Assembly: GCA_964426945.1 (NCBI GenBank)
Contig: CAYRSS010000001.1
Location: forward strand, 62,001 to 126,000
Direction: 5' to 3'
DNA from: CAYRSS01 sp964426945
Lineage (GTDB): Bacteria > Planctomycetota > Phycisphaerae > UBA1845
Length of the DNA: 64,000 bases
In this document: positions 8,796 through 16,626 of the stretch, piece by piece
Layout of the letters: each line of letters opens with the position of its first letter
Position numbering within the stretch: the stretch's first letter is position 1
Position numbers and translations under genes: made by a program
Notes under the pieces: model-generated
What the model was told of the DNA's origin: nothing
The model's input: the letters and a program-made list of their open reading frames with translations, nothing else
Database searches by the model: none

Positions 8796-11360
8796 GTGAT
8801 TCGTCTACGATGGTGTCTGACGGGGCTGTTGCCATTGGCGTTCAGTGCGGCGGCTCTCGCCCAGACCACGGTGGGAACGGGCTTTACGTACCAGGGTCAC
8901 TTGAGGCGCACCGCCCCCGCGCCGATCGGCCAGGGGTTCCCGATGGACTCGGCCGACCTTCGCTTTTCACTCTGGGATGACGAGACCGCGGGCAACCAGA
9001 TCGGCAGCGAAGTCCAGCTCCTCAACGTCCCGGTGGAAAACGGGCTGTTCACCGTCACGCTCGACTTCGGTGAGCAGATCTTCGACGGACGCGCCCGGTG
9101 GCTCCGCGTGGCCGTGCGCGCGCCGCACGATCCCGACAATACAACGTTCTATGCGATCATGAATCCGCGCCAGCGCATCAACGCCGCGCCCTACGCGCTC
9201 GCGCTGCCGGGTCTCTACACGCGGCCCGCCGTCACGCCAAACCTGATCGGCGGACACCAGTCGAATGCCGTCACCGATGGGGTGATCGGCGGGACGATCG
9301 GGGGCGGCGGTGGATCGAGCACCAGCAACCTTGTCACCGACAACCACGGGACTGTCGCCGGCGGCAACCAGAACCGCGCTGGCAACGACACGGGCACGAC
9401 CAACGACGCGCTGGAAGCCACCGTCGGTGGCGGTTTCAACAACCGGGCGACCGCCAGCCGGGCCACCGTGGGGGGCGGGCTTTCCAATCAGGCGACCGGT
9501 TCAGCCGCCACCGTGGGCGGCGGCAATGGCAACAACGCCGGCGGAGCGAACGCGACGATTCCCGGCGGCAACTCGAACAGTGCGGCAGGGGACTACTCGT
9601 TCGCCGCGGGCCGGCGCGCCAAGGCCAACCACGCCGGCGCCTTTGTCTGGGCTGATTCGACCGTGGCAGATTTCCTGTCGACCGCCGCGAACCAGTTCCT
9701 CATCCGCGCGGGCGGCGGCGTCGGTATCAACACGGCCGCGCCGGCCAGCGACCTGAGCGTCGCCGGAGACGCGGACATCTCGGGCAAGCTCGGCGTGGGC
9801 ACTGACAGCCCCTTCGCCCGGCTCGATGTGCTTCAGAGCGCCACCGCCGCGACCGCGATCAGCGGTGTCATTTCCAGCAACAGCGGCAACGCGGGCTACT
9901 TCGGCGCCAGCCATGCGGACAATCCCGAGACCGCGCTGCTGGCCATTCACGCGGGCAGCGGCAAGTCATTCCTGGCGTACAACTACGGCACCGGGAAGGC
10001 CGCCGAAATCACCGTGGATAACCCCGCAAGCTCCGCTCACGCCCTGGAAGTGAACAACAGCGGAACGGGTTTCGGAATCAACGTGGCCGCGCAGGGGGTC
10101 GGCGTGTACGCGACCGCCGCCGGATCCATCGCCACCGGCGTGACCGGCATTGCCGCCACCGTCGGTGTGTCGGGCACGGCCAGCGCGTCGACCGGACCCT
10201 CGTGGGGCGGCTACTTCCAGAACGCCAGTCCGGAAGGTGCCGGCGTTGAAGGAGCGGCGGGCTCCGCCACCGGTGAGGCCCATGGTGTCTCGGGCAGGAC
10301 GATGTCGCCCTCCGGCGCAGGCGTGAAGGGCGTCAACCTCGCCACCACCGGCTCATCTACCGGGGTTCGAGGGGAAGGAGGAACCTACGGCGTTGTGGGC
10401 ACGGCGTCGGGAGTCGGCGTGCTCGGCGTCTCCACGGAGGAGAGCGGCGGAATCGGCATGTTCGGCTGGGGACAGGGGCAGACCGGCGGCATCGGTGTGA
10501 TGGGCCAGACCGGCAGCGACGACGGTACGGCCGTCTATGGCATAGCCTTCGATCAGGCGACCTACGCGGTTCGCGGTCTCGCCACATCGGCCGGGTTCGC
10601 CGGCTATTTCGAGGGTCGAGGGTACTTCGAGGCCAATCTCGGCGTCGGCGTGGAGACGGCGGTCAGCCGGCTCGATGTCCGTGACCAGGCTGCAAACACC
10701 AACGTCATGAACATCAGCCGCGACGCCGATTCGACCTCAGCCTCGGACCTGCTCCAGATGGTCATGGGCGCGGGCTCGAGCGATGCGAGCCAGTTCATCG
10801 AGTGTGAGCGCGGTTCGGACATCAAGTTCCGCGTCTGGGGCGACGGCGACGTCACGATGGACGGCCTGCTTACGTCTCCGGCTGACTTCGCCGAGATGAT
10901 CCGCGTGACAACCGGTTCCGCTTCGGTCGAGCCGGGCGACGTGGTCGTGATTGACCCAGCCAACCCGCGGGCCGTCGTGCGCTCCGGCTCGGCCCGTTCG
11001 ACCCTCGTGGCGGGAATCTACAGCACGCGGCCGGGGCTGCTGGGCTCTGAGCACAACTGGGACGACGTCGCGCGGAGCCTCGGCTTCGACCCGATGTCGG
11101 ACGCGGCCGAGCGCAACCCCAAGCCCATGGAGCTGGGCAAGATGATCGACGAAGTGCCTGTCGCCGTCGTCGGCATCGTGCCCTGCAAGGTGTCGGCGGA
11201 GAACGGCCCCATCAGGCCGGGCGACCTCCTCGTGACGTCCACGACGGCGGGGCACGCGATGCGCGATGAGCAGCCCAAGACCGGAACCGTCGTCGGCAAG
11301 GCGCTGGGCTCGCTCGAGAGCGGTACCGGTGTCATCCGCGTCCTGGTGTCGTTGCAGTAG
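8796..11360 (+). CDS. Large exported surface protein with YadA-head-like repeats
   Basis: The GTG at 8796 is chosen because GAGGAGGT precedes it and it gives a signal peptide ending AALAQ. Upstream codons of the open frame are arginine/proline-rich non-coding sequence. The 854-residue product starts with a module seen in many planctomycete surface proteins (GFTYQGHL, FSLWDDETAG, NGLFTVTLDFG, RINAAPYALA). Next, residues around 150-270 carry glycine/asparagine repeats of the form ATVGGG.NN.A, similar to the left-handed beta-roll of trimeric autotransporter heads. A long series of GVxG/GxxG units follows (about 430-620). The C-terminal domain begins SPADFAEMI and includes EPGDVVVIDP, resembling tail-fibre or autoproteolysis-linked ends. 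There is no recognisable membrane anchor barrel. It is likely a fibrous, possibly trimeric, adhesin. Ligand and partner are unknown. Confidence 0.78.
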   Translation: MIRLRWCLTGLLPLAFSAAALAQTTVGTGFTYQGHLRRTAPAPIGQGFPMDSADLRFSLWDDETAGNQIGSEVQLLNVPVENGLFTVTLDFGEQIFDGRARWLRVAVRAPHDPDNTTFYAIMNPRQRINAAPYALALPGLYTRPAVTPNLIGGHQSNAVTDGVIGGTIGGGGGSSTSNLVTDNHGTVAGGNQNRAGNDTGTTNDALEATVGGGFNNRATASRATVGGGLSNQATGSAATVGGGNGNNAGGANATIPGGNSNSAAGDYSFAAGRRAKANHAGAFVWADSTVADFLSTAANQFLIRAGGGVGINTAAPASDLSVAGDADISGKLGVGTDSPFARLDVLQSATAATAISGVISSNSGNAGYFGASHADNPETALLAIHAGSGKSFLAYNYGTGKAAEITVDNPASSAHALEVNNSGTGFGINVAAQGVGVYATAAGSIATGVTGIAATVGVSGTASASTGPSWGGYFQNASPEGAGVEGAAGSATGEAHGVSGRTMSPSGAGVKGVNLATTGSSTGVRGEGGTYGVVGTASGVGVLGVSTEESGGIGMFGWGQGQTGGIGVMGQTGSDDGTAVYGIAFDQATYAVRGLATSAGFAGYFEGRGYFEANLGVGVETAVSRLDVRDQAANTNVMNISRDADSTSASDLLQMVMGAGSSDASQFIECERGSDIKFRVWGDGDVTMDGLLTSPADFAEMIRVTTGSASVEPGDVVVIDPANPRAVVRSGSARSTLVAGIYSTRPGLLGSEHNWDDVARSLGFDPMSDAAERNPKPMELGKMIDEVPVAVVGIVPCKVSAENGPIRPGDLLVTSTTAGHAMRDEQPKTGTVVGKALGSLESGTGVIRVLVSLQ

Positions 11361-11412
11361 GCCGCTATCCGAGGGCACGGCAACGACCGGGTCCGCGGGA
11401 TGGAGGAATCAG

Positions 11413-11856
11413 ATGATGCACAAATGGCCAAAACAAAATCGACTGTGTCGCAATCCTCTGGCAACGGCGGCACTGGTCGGGATGGTCGGCTGGGCTACCC
11501 TGGCGATGGCCGACGACTTCGAGCTGACTTGGTACACGATCGATGGCGGCGGCGTGACGGTCAGCACCGGCTGGGAGTTGGAACTGGGCGGTACCATCGG
11601 GCAGGCGGATCCCACCGTGATGACCGGCGGCGACTTCACACTCTCGGGCGGTTACTGGGCGGTTGCGCTGACTTCCAACCAGGACAATTGCGGCGTCGGC
11701 GGCAATTTGGAGTCTTACGAGGGGCTGCAGGCCTGCCTGTTCGGACCGGATGCGATGATCACGATTTCCGGCTGCTCGTGCTACGACTTCGACGATGACG
11801 GCGACACGGATCTGCGGGATTATCACGCCTTTCAGTTGATGATTGCAGCCTCCTGA
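11413..11856 (+). CDS. Small exported protein with LSGGYW-type motif and dockerin-like tail
   Basis: GGAGGAA at 11402-11408 precedes two consecutive ATGs (11413 and 11416), so either may start the 147-residue product. A basic N-terminus and hydrophobic run form a signal peptide ending near AMA. The core pattern WYTIDGGGV, ELGGTIGQADP, GGDFTLSGGYW is a motif set found in many secreted planctomycete proteins of unknown function. The tail (FDDDGDTDLRDYHAFQ) is a single dockerin-like calcium loop that normally occurs in pairs. It begins only 52 bases after the YadA-head-like gene and could be co-transcribed. Four cysteines (CGVGG, ACLF, GCSC) may form disulfides outside the cell. Confidence 0.75.
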   Translation: MMHKWPKQNRLCRNPLATAALVGMVGWATLAMADDFELTWYTIDGGGVTVSTGWELELGGTIGQADPTVMTGGDFTLSGGYWAVALTSNQDNCGVGGNLESYEGLQACLFGPDAMITISGCSCYDFDDDGDTDLRDYHAFQLMIAAS

Positions 11857-12342
11857 AGCAGGCAGAGGGTCAATGCCGTTGAACAGCACGCCGGGCTCCA
11901 GCGCGACACAACGCGCGGAGACCGGCGTGCTGCTGCATGCGTACTCCACGCTTCTCATCGGCGATCGATGCCAGTACGTGGCACGGTGATGTCGCCGAGA
12001 GTTCATGATTGCCGCTGCGGCTTCATTGGCAACCGCACAATCTGCGCGCGATCAGATTCAGGTCCGACTGCATCCTCCCGTTCTGGCGCGGCTGGCAAGG
12101 CCGGTAGCGCCTCCGATCCGCGCGCCCTGTGGCGAAGCGCCGCGATTTCGCCTCGCGACGGTCGATTGACTCGCTTCGCCGTGACGACCTAGCCTCCATC
12201 GTGCTGATTAGCGGACCGGCACGCCATTCAGTTTCCACTTCGACGGGCACGGTGGCCGCTGCGAGCGGCTGGTGCCACTAGGATCCAGAAGACGCAGGTC
12301 CGCAGGTCGCCCGAGGGAGCGGCGGCCGGGAAGGAGAAAGTC
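11857..12342. other. Intergenic region with one long hairpin, no gene seen
   Basis: No open frame here has a ribosome site or recognisable protein features. The only conspicuous structure is the hairpin at 11884-11932. The rest is GC-rich spacer leading to a GGAGAAAG ribosome site for the gene at 12343. Confidence 0.6.
11884..11932. terminator. Long multi-part hairpin, probable terminator
   Basis: CAGCACGCCGG at 11884-11894 pairs with CCGGCGTGCTG at 11922-11932. The interior extends the pairing with CTCC/GGAG and GCGCG/CGCGC around an ACACAA loop, giving about 20 base pairs with small bulges. No uridine run follows. It lies 28 bases after the upstream stop codon, which fits a terminator or a 3' mRNA stabiliser. 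Confidence 0.55.
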
Positions 12343-12603
12343 ATGGCGGCAGAACTTCTGTGGCTGGGCTTGATCGGCGTGATCATCGGCTGGGCGACCG
12401 GCGTGCTGGTACGAGGTTACGGTTTCGGCCTCGTGGGCAACCTGGTGCTGGGCGTGCTCGGCGCTGCGGTTGGCGGACTGATTTTCCGCGCCCTGGGTGG
12501 CGTGGTGGTGTACGGGCTTCTCGGGACCATCCTCGTCGGTGTGGTTGGAGCGGTCGTGCTCCTCGCGCTCGCCGGGTTGGTGCGACGCGGGAAGCCGGCT
12601 TGA
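12343..12603 (+). CDS. GlsB/YeaQ/YmgE family small membrane protein
   Basis: This 86-residue, almost wholly hydrophobic protein is preceded by GGAGAAAG. Three glycine-rich helices can be drawn (LLWLGLIGVIIGWATGVLV; GLVGNLVLGVLGAAVGGLIF; VYGLLGTILVGVVGAVVLLAL) with a basic tail RRGKPA. The pattern of glycines and the length match the transglycosylase-associated (GlsB/YeaQ/YmgE) family. These inner-membrane proteins are often stress-induced and have no proven enzymatic activity despite the name. A coiled-coil gene follows 12 bases later and is very probably in the same operon. Confidence 0.85.
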   Translation: MAAELLWLGLIGVIIGWATGVLVRGYGFGLVGNLVLGVLGAAVGGLIFRALGGVVVYGLLGTILVGVVGAVVLLALAGLVRRGKPA

Positions 12604-12615
12604 GGGAGGATCCAG

Positions 12616-12921
12616 ATGACTACGACAGGCACAATGAAGGAGCGGGGCCTCTACGAGGAGAAGGCGAAGGCCGAGATGCAGTTGCTCAAGAGCCGTCTCG
12701 AACTCCTCAGGGCGAAAGTCGCCAAGGCGAATGCCGACGCCAGGGTCCGGCTGCGGGAGGAACTGGACCGCTTGGAAGGCAAGAAAGACGGCCTCGAGCG
12801 CAAGATGACCGGGGCGAAGGCCGTCGCCGCCGAGGCGTGGGACGAGTTCCGCACCGGCGTCGACAAGGCGCGTCGCGAGCTGGCCGACGGACTGGAACAC
12901 ATCGCTGAGAAGCTACGTTAA
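12616..12921 (+). CDS. Small coiled-coil protein
   Basis: This 101-residue, charged, cysteine-free protein has GGAGG 6 bases before its ATG. Heptad-like patterns run through nearly the whole length (EMQLLKSRLELLRAKVAKA; LREELDRLEGKKDGLERKM; EFRTGVDKARRELADGLEHI). It therefore probably forms an extended coiled coil in the cytoplasm, since no signal peptide is present. It is 12 bases downstream of the GlsB/YeaQ-type gene. Short coiled-coil proteins of this kind are seen near stress genes in planctomycetes and proteobacteria, but I cannot name a function. Confidence 0.75.
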   Translation: MTTTGTMKERGLYEEKAKAEMQLLKSRLELLRAKVAKANADARVRLREELDRLEGKKDGLERKMTGAKAVAAEAWDEFRTGVDKARRELADGLEHIAEKLR

Positions 12922-12935
12922 CTGCATCGAGATCG

Positions 12936-12951
12936 CGCGGGGTGCCCCGCG
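12936..12951. repeat. Short perfect hairpin after the coiled-coil gene
   Basis: CGCGGGG at 12936-12942 and CCCCGCG at 12945-12951 form a tight GC hairpin 14 bases past the stop codon. There is no uridine run. It may be a weak terminator. Confidence 0.4.
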
Positions 12952-13193
12952 AGGTGGCTCACGGGGGCGGCTCCGGCTTGCCCCCGACCGGTTCGGTGCG
13001 GTCAGGGAGGACCGCTCCGGTACGGGTCGTCGTGAACGGAGTCATGCTGACCGAAAATCCTGGCTGTCGTCGCACAGCTTCCGTGCGGTCGGGCCATTCA
13101 CGGGTGGTGTCACCCGTCGACGGGTTCCGAGCCACGACCCGCGACCTCGATTGCTGTCCCCGACGACACGGCCAAATCGTAAGGGAGAACGAC

Positions 13194-14213
13194 ATGTTGA
13201 ATCGCAAGTCAGTCGGTGTCATGGGTGTGCTCGCGCTGTTCGGGGCGGGATCGGTAACCGCCGTGGCGGGAGGCTTGCACCCCGTCTTGAAGAACGGCAA
13301 GTGGGGCTACATCGGCACGGACGGCAAAGTCGTGATCGAGCCGCAGTACGACGAGGCGGATCCGTTCTCTGACGGCCTCGCGCTCGTCCGATCGGGCGAC
13401 AAGCACACCTACATCGACACGAAAGGTCAGGTCGCCATCCGGGTGACTCATGACAAGGCGTTTCCGTTCCACGAAGGGCGGGCGCGGGTGATGATGAAGG
13501 ACGGGCTCCTAGGCGGCAAGTACGGCTTCATCGACCGAAAGGGCGAGGCCGCCGTCTATCCGACCTACAGCGAGGCGGGCGACTTCCACGAGGGGCGTGC
13601 CAGTGTGCACGGCAAAGACGGCAAGTGGGGCTACATCGGCGAGAATGGTGATCAAGTCGTCGCGGCCCAGTTCGACGAGGCCGCGCCCTTCTCAGACGGC
13701 TTGGCGCGCGTCAAGTCGGGAGGCGACTGGGGCGGTAAGTACGGCTACATCGATCCGGCCGGCAAGATGGTGATCAACCCGAAGTTCGAGGAGTGCAAGG
13801 ACTTCAGCAACGGCCTGGCCGGTGTGAAGCAGGACGGCAAGTGGGGGTTCATCGACAAGAGCGGGAAGCTCGCGATCAACCCTCAGTTCTCCGAAGTCGG
13901 CCCGCTGCAGGAGGGGTTGGCCGCCGTTCGCGTGGGTGGCATGATCGGCGCGAAGTATGGCTACGTCGACAAGTCGGGTGAGATGAAGATCAACCCGAAA
14001 TTCGCGGAGGCGCGTCCGTTCATGAAGGGCCGTGCCGCCGTGGAGATCGACGGCAAGTGGGGTTTCATCGACGAGACCGGCCGGACCGTCATCCAGCCAA
14101 GGTTCGACAAGGCCATGGACTTCAACGAGGACGGCCTCGCCATGGTCAAGCTCGACGGCCGCATCGGCTATCTGGGCGTGGACGGGCAGTTCATCTGGGA
14201 GCCGACGAAGTAG
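13194..14213 (+). CDS. Exported WG (KWG) repeat protein
   Basis: ATG 13194 is selected because AGGGAGA precedes it and a signal peptide follows at once (VMGVLALFGAGSVTAVAGG). The further upstream frame looks non-coding. The 339-residue protein consists of about nine WG repeats of 30-38 residues, each with the core KWGYI.xxGKxVI.PxFDEA.pFsdGLA.V. Typical units are KWGYIGTDGKVVIEPQYDEA and KWGFIDKSGKLAINPQFSE. The last repeat is shortened. WG repeats form beta-rich, probably solenoid or propeller-like domains in secreted or periplasmic proteins. The partner is unknown. The gene stands alone, with a hairpin directly after its stop. Confidence 0.88.
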   Translation: MLNRKSVGVMGVLALFGAGSVTAVAGGLHPVLKNGKWGYIGTDGKVVIEPQYDEADPFSDGLALVRSGDKHTYIDTKGQVAIRVTHDKAFPFHEGRARVMMKDGLLGGKYGFIDRKGEAAVYPTYSEAGDFHEGRASVHGKDGKWGYIGENGDQVVAAQFDEAAPFSDGLARVKSGGDWGGKYGYIDPAGKMVINPKFEECKDFSNGLAGVKQDGKWGFIDKSGKLAINPQFSEVGPLQEGLAAVRVGGMIGAKYGYVDKSGEMKINPKFAEARPFMKGRAAVEIDGKWGFIDETGRTVIQPRFDKAMDFNEDGLAMVKLDGRIGYLGVDGQFIWEPTK

Positions 14214-14242
14214 CGTTCATCCATCGGGGTAATCGATGAACG
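14214..14242. terminator. Hairpin directly after the WG-repeat gene
   Basis: CGTTCATC (14214-14221) and GATGAACG (14235-14242) are perfect complements separated by 13 bases and begin at the base after the stop codon. There is no uridine tract. A probable transcript end or stabiliser. Confidence 0.45.
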
Positions 14243-14245
14243 CGT

Positions 14246-14304
14246 GACGGGGCGGTTACCGTCGGGCCGGCGCGGAGGCGCCGAGCCTGGCGGGCCGCCC
14301 CGTC
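14246..14304. terminator. Branched inverted repeat
   Basis: GACGGGGCGG (14246-14255) pairs perfectly with CCGCCCCGTC (14295-14304). The loop can itself fold through GGCGC/GCGCC. It could act as a second transcription stop for the WG gene or lie in a leader for the flavoenzyme gene at 14473. Confidence 0.4.
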
Positions 14305-14472
14305 GGCACATCTGCGGTGTGTCGGATCACGCACCCCGCAGATTGCATGCCCGTTCGGTCCGGTCCATGGTGAGCGGCCTCCGTCACCCGTCTCCCTGCC
14401 CGGGATGCCCGATCCATTCCCTTCCTGCCACGGCCGACTAGACTGCCGTCTGAGCGTGACAAGGGTACTCGG

Positions 14473-15504
14473 ATGGGCGATGCACAAGTCCACTTCCTGA
14501 TCGTCGGTGCCGGGTTCGCCGGTGCCGCAACCGCTTGGCACCTCACAAGGCGCGGCGCGAGGGACGTGTTGATTCTCGAGCGGGAGCTGACACCCGGCGA
14601 ACACTCGTCCGGGCGGAACGCCGGGATCGTGCGCACACACGCGGATGACCCGCAGGAGCGGTCGCTCGTTGCCGAGGGAGCGGATGTTCTCCGCCGCGGC
14701 GAATTGTCCTGCTTCGTCCGCAACGGCATCATGCTGATGGGCCTTGGGGAGGAGGATGTCGCGCCACGATTTCCCCGAGCCAGGGGGCGTGGCGCATGGT
14801 GCCCGGACGACGGCCTTGTGGATGTGGCTGCCCTGCTTCGGACCTACCTCGCGGCCTGCGACGTGCAATGCGGCACGACGTTCAGCGGTTACACCGTCGA
14901 CGGCGATCGTGTGCGCGCGCATACCAGTCGGGGCGATGTTACGTGTCGCGTGCTGATCAATGCCGCCGGCGCGTGGGCGGGCCAATGGGGCGGGCTGCCG
15001 CTTACGGCGATGAACCGGCATCTCTTTCAGACTGCGCCCCTCGACTGGGTTCGCCCGGACTGGCCGACGGTGTGGGATGGCCGGCGCAAGTTCTACTTCC
15101 GGCCGGAGTCCGGCGGCTTGCTCCTGTGCGTGTGCGATGAAACGCCGGCGGAACCGGGCGACTATCGCGAGGATCCCGCGGTTCTGGAGGAGCTCGAGCA
15201 CAAGATCCGTACGCTGCAGCCTGGCCTCGGCGCCGTGGCAATCAGAACGCAGTGGGTTGGGCAGCGAACTTTCGCCCCAGACCGGCGTTTCGTGATCGGC
15301 TTTGATCCGCGGGAGCCACGCCTGTTCCACGTGGCAGGACTCGGCGGGCATGGTGTCACCGGCTCGTACGCGGTCGGTCGACTGGCGGCCGACCTGCTTC
15401 TGGGACAGCTTGCTCCCGACGCCGAGGCATTCAGTCCCGCGAGGCTTCATTCATCGTTCGTCCGGCGCTCTGATCCGGCGGCGATCTCCTCGCCGGCCGG
15501 GTGA
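14473..15504 (+). CDS. FAD-dependent oxidoreductase, DAO (glycine/D-amino acid oxidase) family
   Basis: This 343-residue protein has the dinucleotide-binding start FLIVGAGFAGAATAWHL (GxGxxG at about residues 12-17), an acidic residue after the second strand (ILERE), SSGRNAGIVR as the FAD-contacting loop, INAAGAWAG in the middle, and a closing motif with GLGGHGVTGSYAVGRLAADLL. These are the marks of the DAO superfamily, whose members oxidise amino or imino groups and pass electrons to oxygen or another acceptor. The exact substrate cannot be assigned. It is 41 bases upstream of nadA, so an L-aspartate or related amine oxidation feeding NAD synthesis is an attractive but unproven role. Canonical NadB belongs to a different flavoprotein family. 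Confidence 0.82.
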   Translation: MGDAQVHFLIVGAGFAGAATAWHLTRRGARDVLILERELTPGEHSSGRNAGIVRTHADDPQERSLVAEGADVLRRGELSCFVRNGIMLMGLGEEDVAPRFPRARGRGAWCPDDGLVDVAALLRTYLAACDVQCGTTFSGYTVDGDRVRAHTSRGDVTCRVLINAAGAWAGQWGGLPLTAMNRHLFQTAPLDWVRPDWPTVWDGRRKFYFRPESGGLLLCVCDETPAEPGDYREDPAVLEELEHKIRTLQPGLGAVAIRTQWVGQRTFAPDRRFVIGFDPREPRLFHVAGLGGHGVTGSYAVGRLAADLLLGQLAPDAEAFSPARLHSSFVRRSDPAAISSPAG

Positions 15505-15545
15505 AGGCGCGGCCGTGGCCGGGCTGCTGTCAGGAGTGCGTCCAG

Positions 15546-16598
15546 ATGCCCGTCACCGATCTGAGCATCGACACCGCGTACGAGCGGATGCTCCGCATGA
15601 TGTCACACCTCGCGCCTCCGATCGAGCTGCGCTACAAGGCCGAACTGGTCGTCGAGATCAACAGGCTCAAGCGGGAACGGCAGGCCGTGATTCTCGGCCA
15701 CAACTACATGGAGCCGGCGCTGTACCACACGGTAGCCGACCACGTGGGAGACTCGCTGGAGCTGGCGCGAATCGCCGCCCGCACGGAGGCGCCGGTGATC
15801 GTGTTCTGCGGCGTGAAGTTCATGGCTGAAACCGCGAAGATTCTGGCGCCCGGACGGATGGTTCTTCTTCCTTCGCTGGAGGCGGGGTGCTCGCTGGCGG
15901 GCGGGATCTCCGCCGCTGACGTCCACACCCTGCGGGAGCAGTTCCCGGGCGCGCCCGTGGTCAGCTACGTCAACACGTACGCCGAGGTGAAGGCTGAGAG
16001 CGACGCCTGCTGCACATCGAGCAACGCCGCGGCGGTTGTCGAGTCCTTTGGCAGCGATGTAATCATATTCATTCCCGACGAGTACCTCGCGCTGAATACG
16101 GCGCGCGACACTGGCCGTCGAGCGATTATCGCAGACGGCGGCCGCGGGGCATCATGCGGTTCGCCGCCACGGCCAGGCGAACGAGTGCTCGTCGCGTGGC
16201 GCGCGCGCTGCGAGGTGCACGAGCGCTTCAGCGTGACTGATGTGGCCAGCGTCCGTGCCCAGGTTCCGGGCGTAACCGTCCTGGCCCATCCCGAGTGCAG
16301 CCCCGAGGTTGTCGCTGCATCCGACTTCTCCGGGAGTACGTCTTCGATGATCCGATATGTGCGCGGGAGCCGGGCGCCCCGATTCCTGCTGCTCACCGAG
16401 TGCTGCATGGGCGACAACATCGCGGCAGAGAATCCTGAGAAGGAGATGGTCCGCCTGTGCAGTGTCCGCTGTCCGCACATGAATACGATCACGCTCGAGG
16501 ATACCCTTGCTGCGCTGCGTCATCTGCAGCACGTCATCGACGTGCCGGACGTCGTCCGTGAGCGAGCCGCGCGAGCGCTGCAGCGGATGCTGTGCTGA
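15546..16598 (+). CDS. nadA: Quinolinate synthase NadA
   Basis: NadA condenses iminoaspartate and dihydroxyacetone phosphate to quinolinate on a [4Fe-4S] cluster, the second step of de novo NAD synthesis. The 350-residue product has the family signatures ILGHNYM, the cluster cysteine in EAGCSLAG, YVNTYAEVKAESDACCTSS, CEVHERF, AHPECSPEVV, GSTSSMIRYV, LLTECCMGDNIAAENP, and a final cysteine cluster in LCSVRCPHMN. ATG 15546 is chosen because AGGAG sits 9 bases before it. A GTG at 15501, overlapping the flavoenzyme stop, would add 15 residues. Between IIADGG and LVAWRARC there appear to be about ten extra residues with an additional Cys compared with my memory of the family. Confidence 0.95.
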   Translation: MPVTDLSIDTAYERMLRMMSHLAPPIELRYKAELVVEINRLKRERQAVILGHNYMEPALYHTVADHVGDSLELARIAARTEAPVIVFCGVKFMAETAKILAPGRMVLLPSLEAGCSLAGGISAADVHTLREQFPGAPVVSYVNTYAEVKAESDACCTSSNAAAVVESFGSDVIIFIPDEYLALNTARDTGRRAIIADGGRGASCGSPPRPGERVLVAWRARCEVHERFSVTDVASVRAQVPGVTVLAHPECSPEVVAASDFSGSTSSMIRYVRGSRAPRFLLLTECCMGDNIAAENPEKEMVRLCSVRCPHMNTITLEDTLAALRHLQHVIDVPDVVRERAARALQRMLC

Positions 16599-16613
16599 CG
16601 AGGAACTCAGGGC

Positions 16614-16619
16614 TAGAAT
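16614..16619 (+). promoter_or_regulatory. Candidate -10 element giving a leaderless start for the histidine kinase
   Basis: TAGAAT lies 7 bases before the ATG at 16627, and no Shine-Dalgarno sequence separates them. If used, transcription would begin at or just before the start codon. No convincing -35 is seen. Confidence 0.3.
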
Positions 16620-16626
16620 CGATTGC

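Noticed and set aside
12942..13193. Upstream extension of the WG-repeat protein to 12942
   Set aside because: It would put Arg/Gly/Ser-rich sequence before an evident signal peptide, and the ribosome site is next to ATG 13194.
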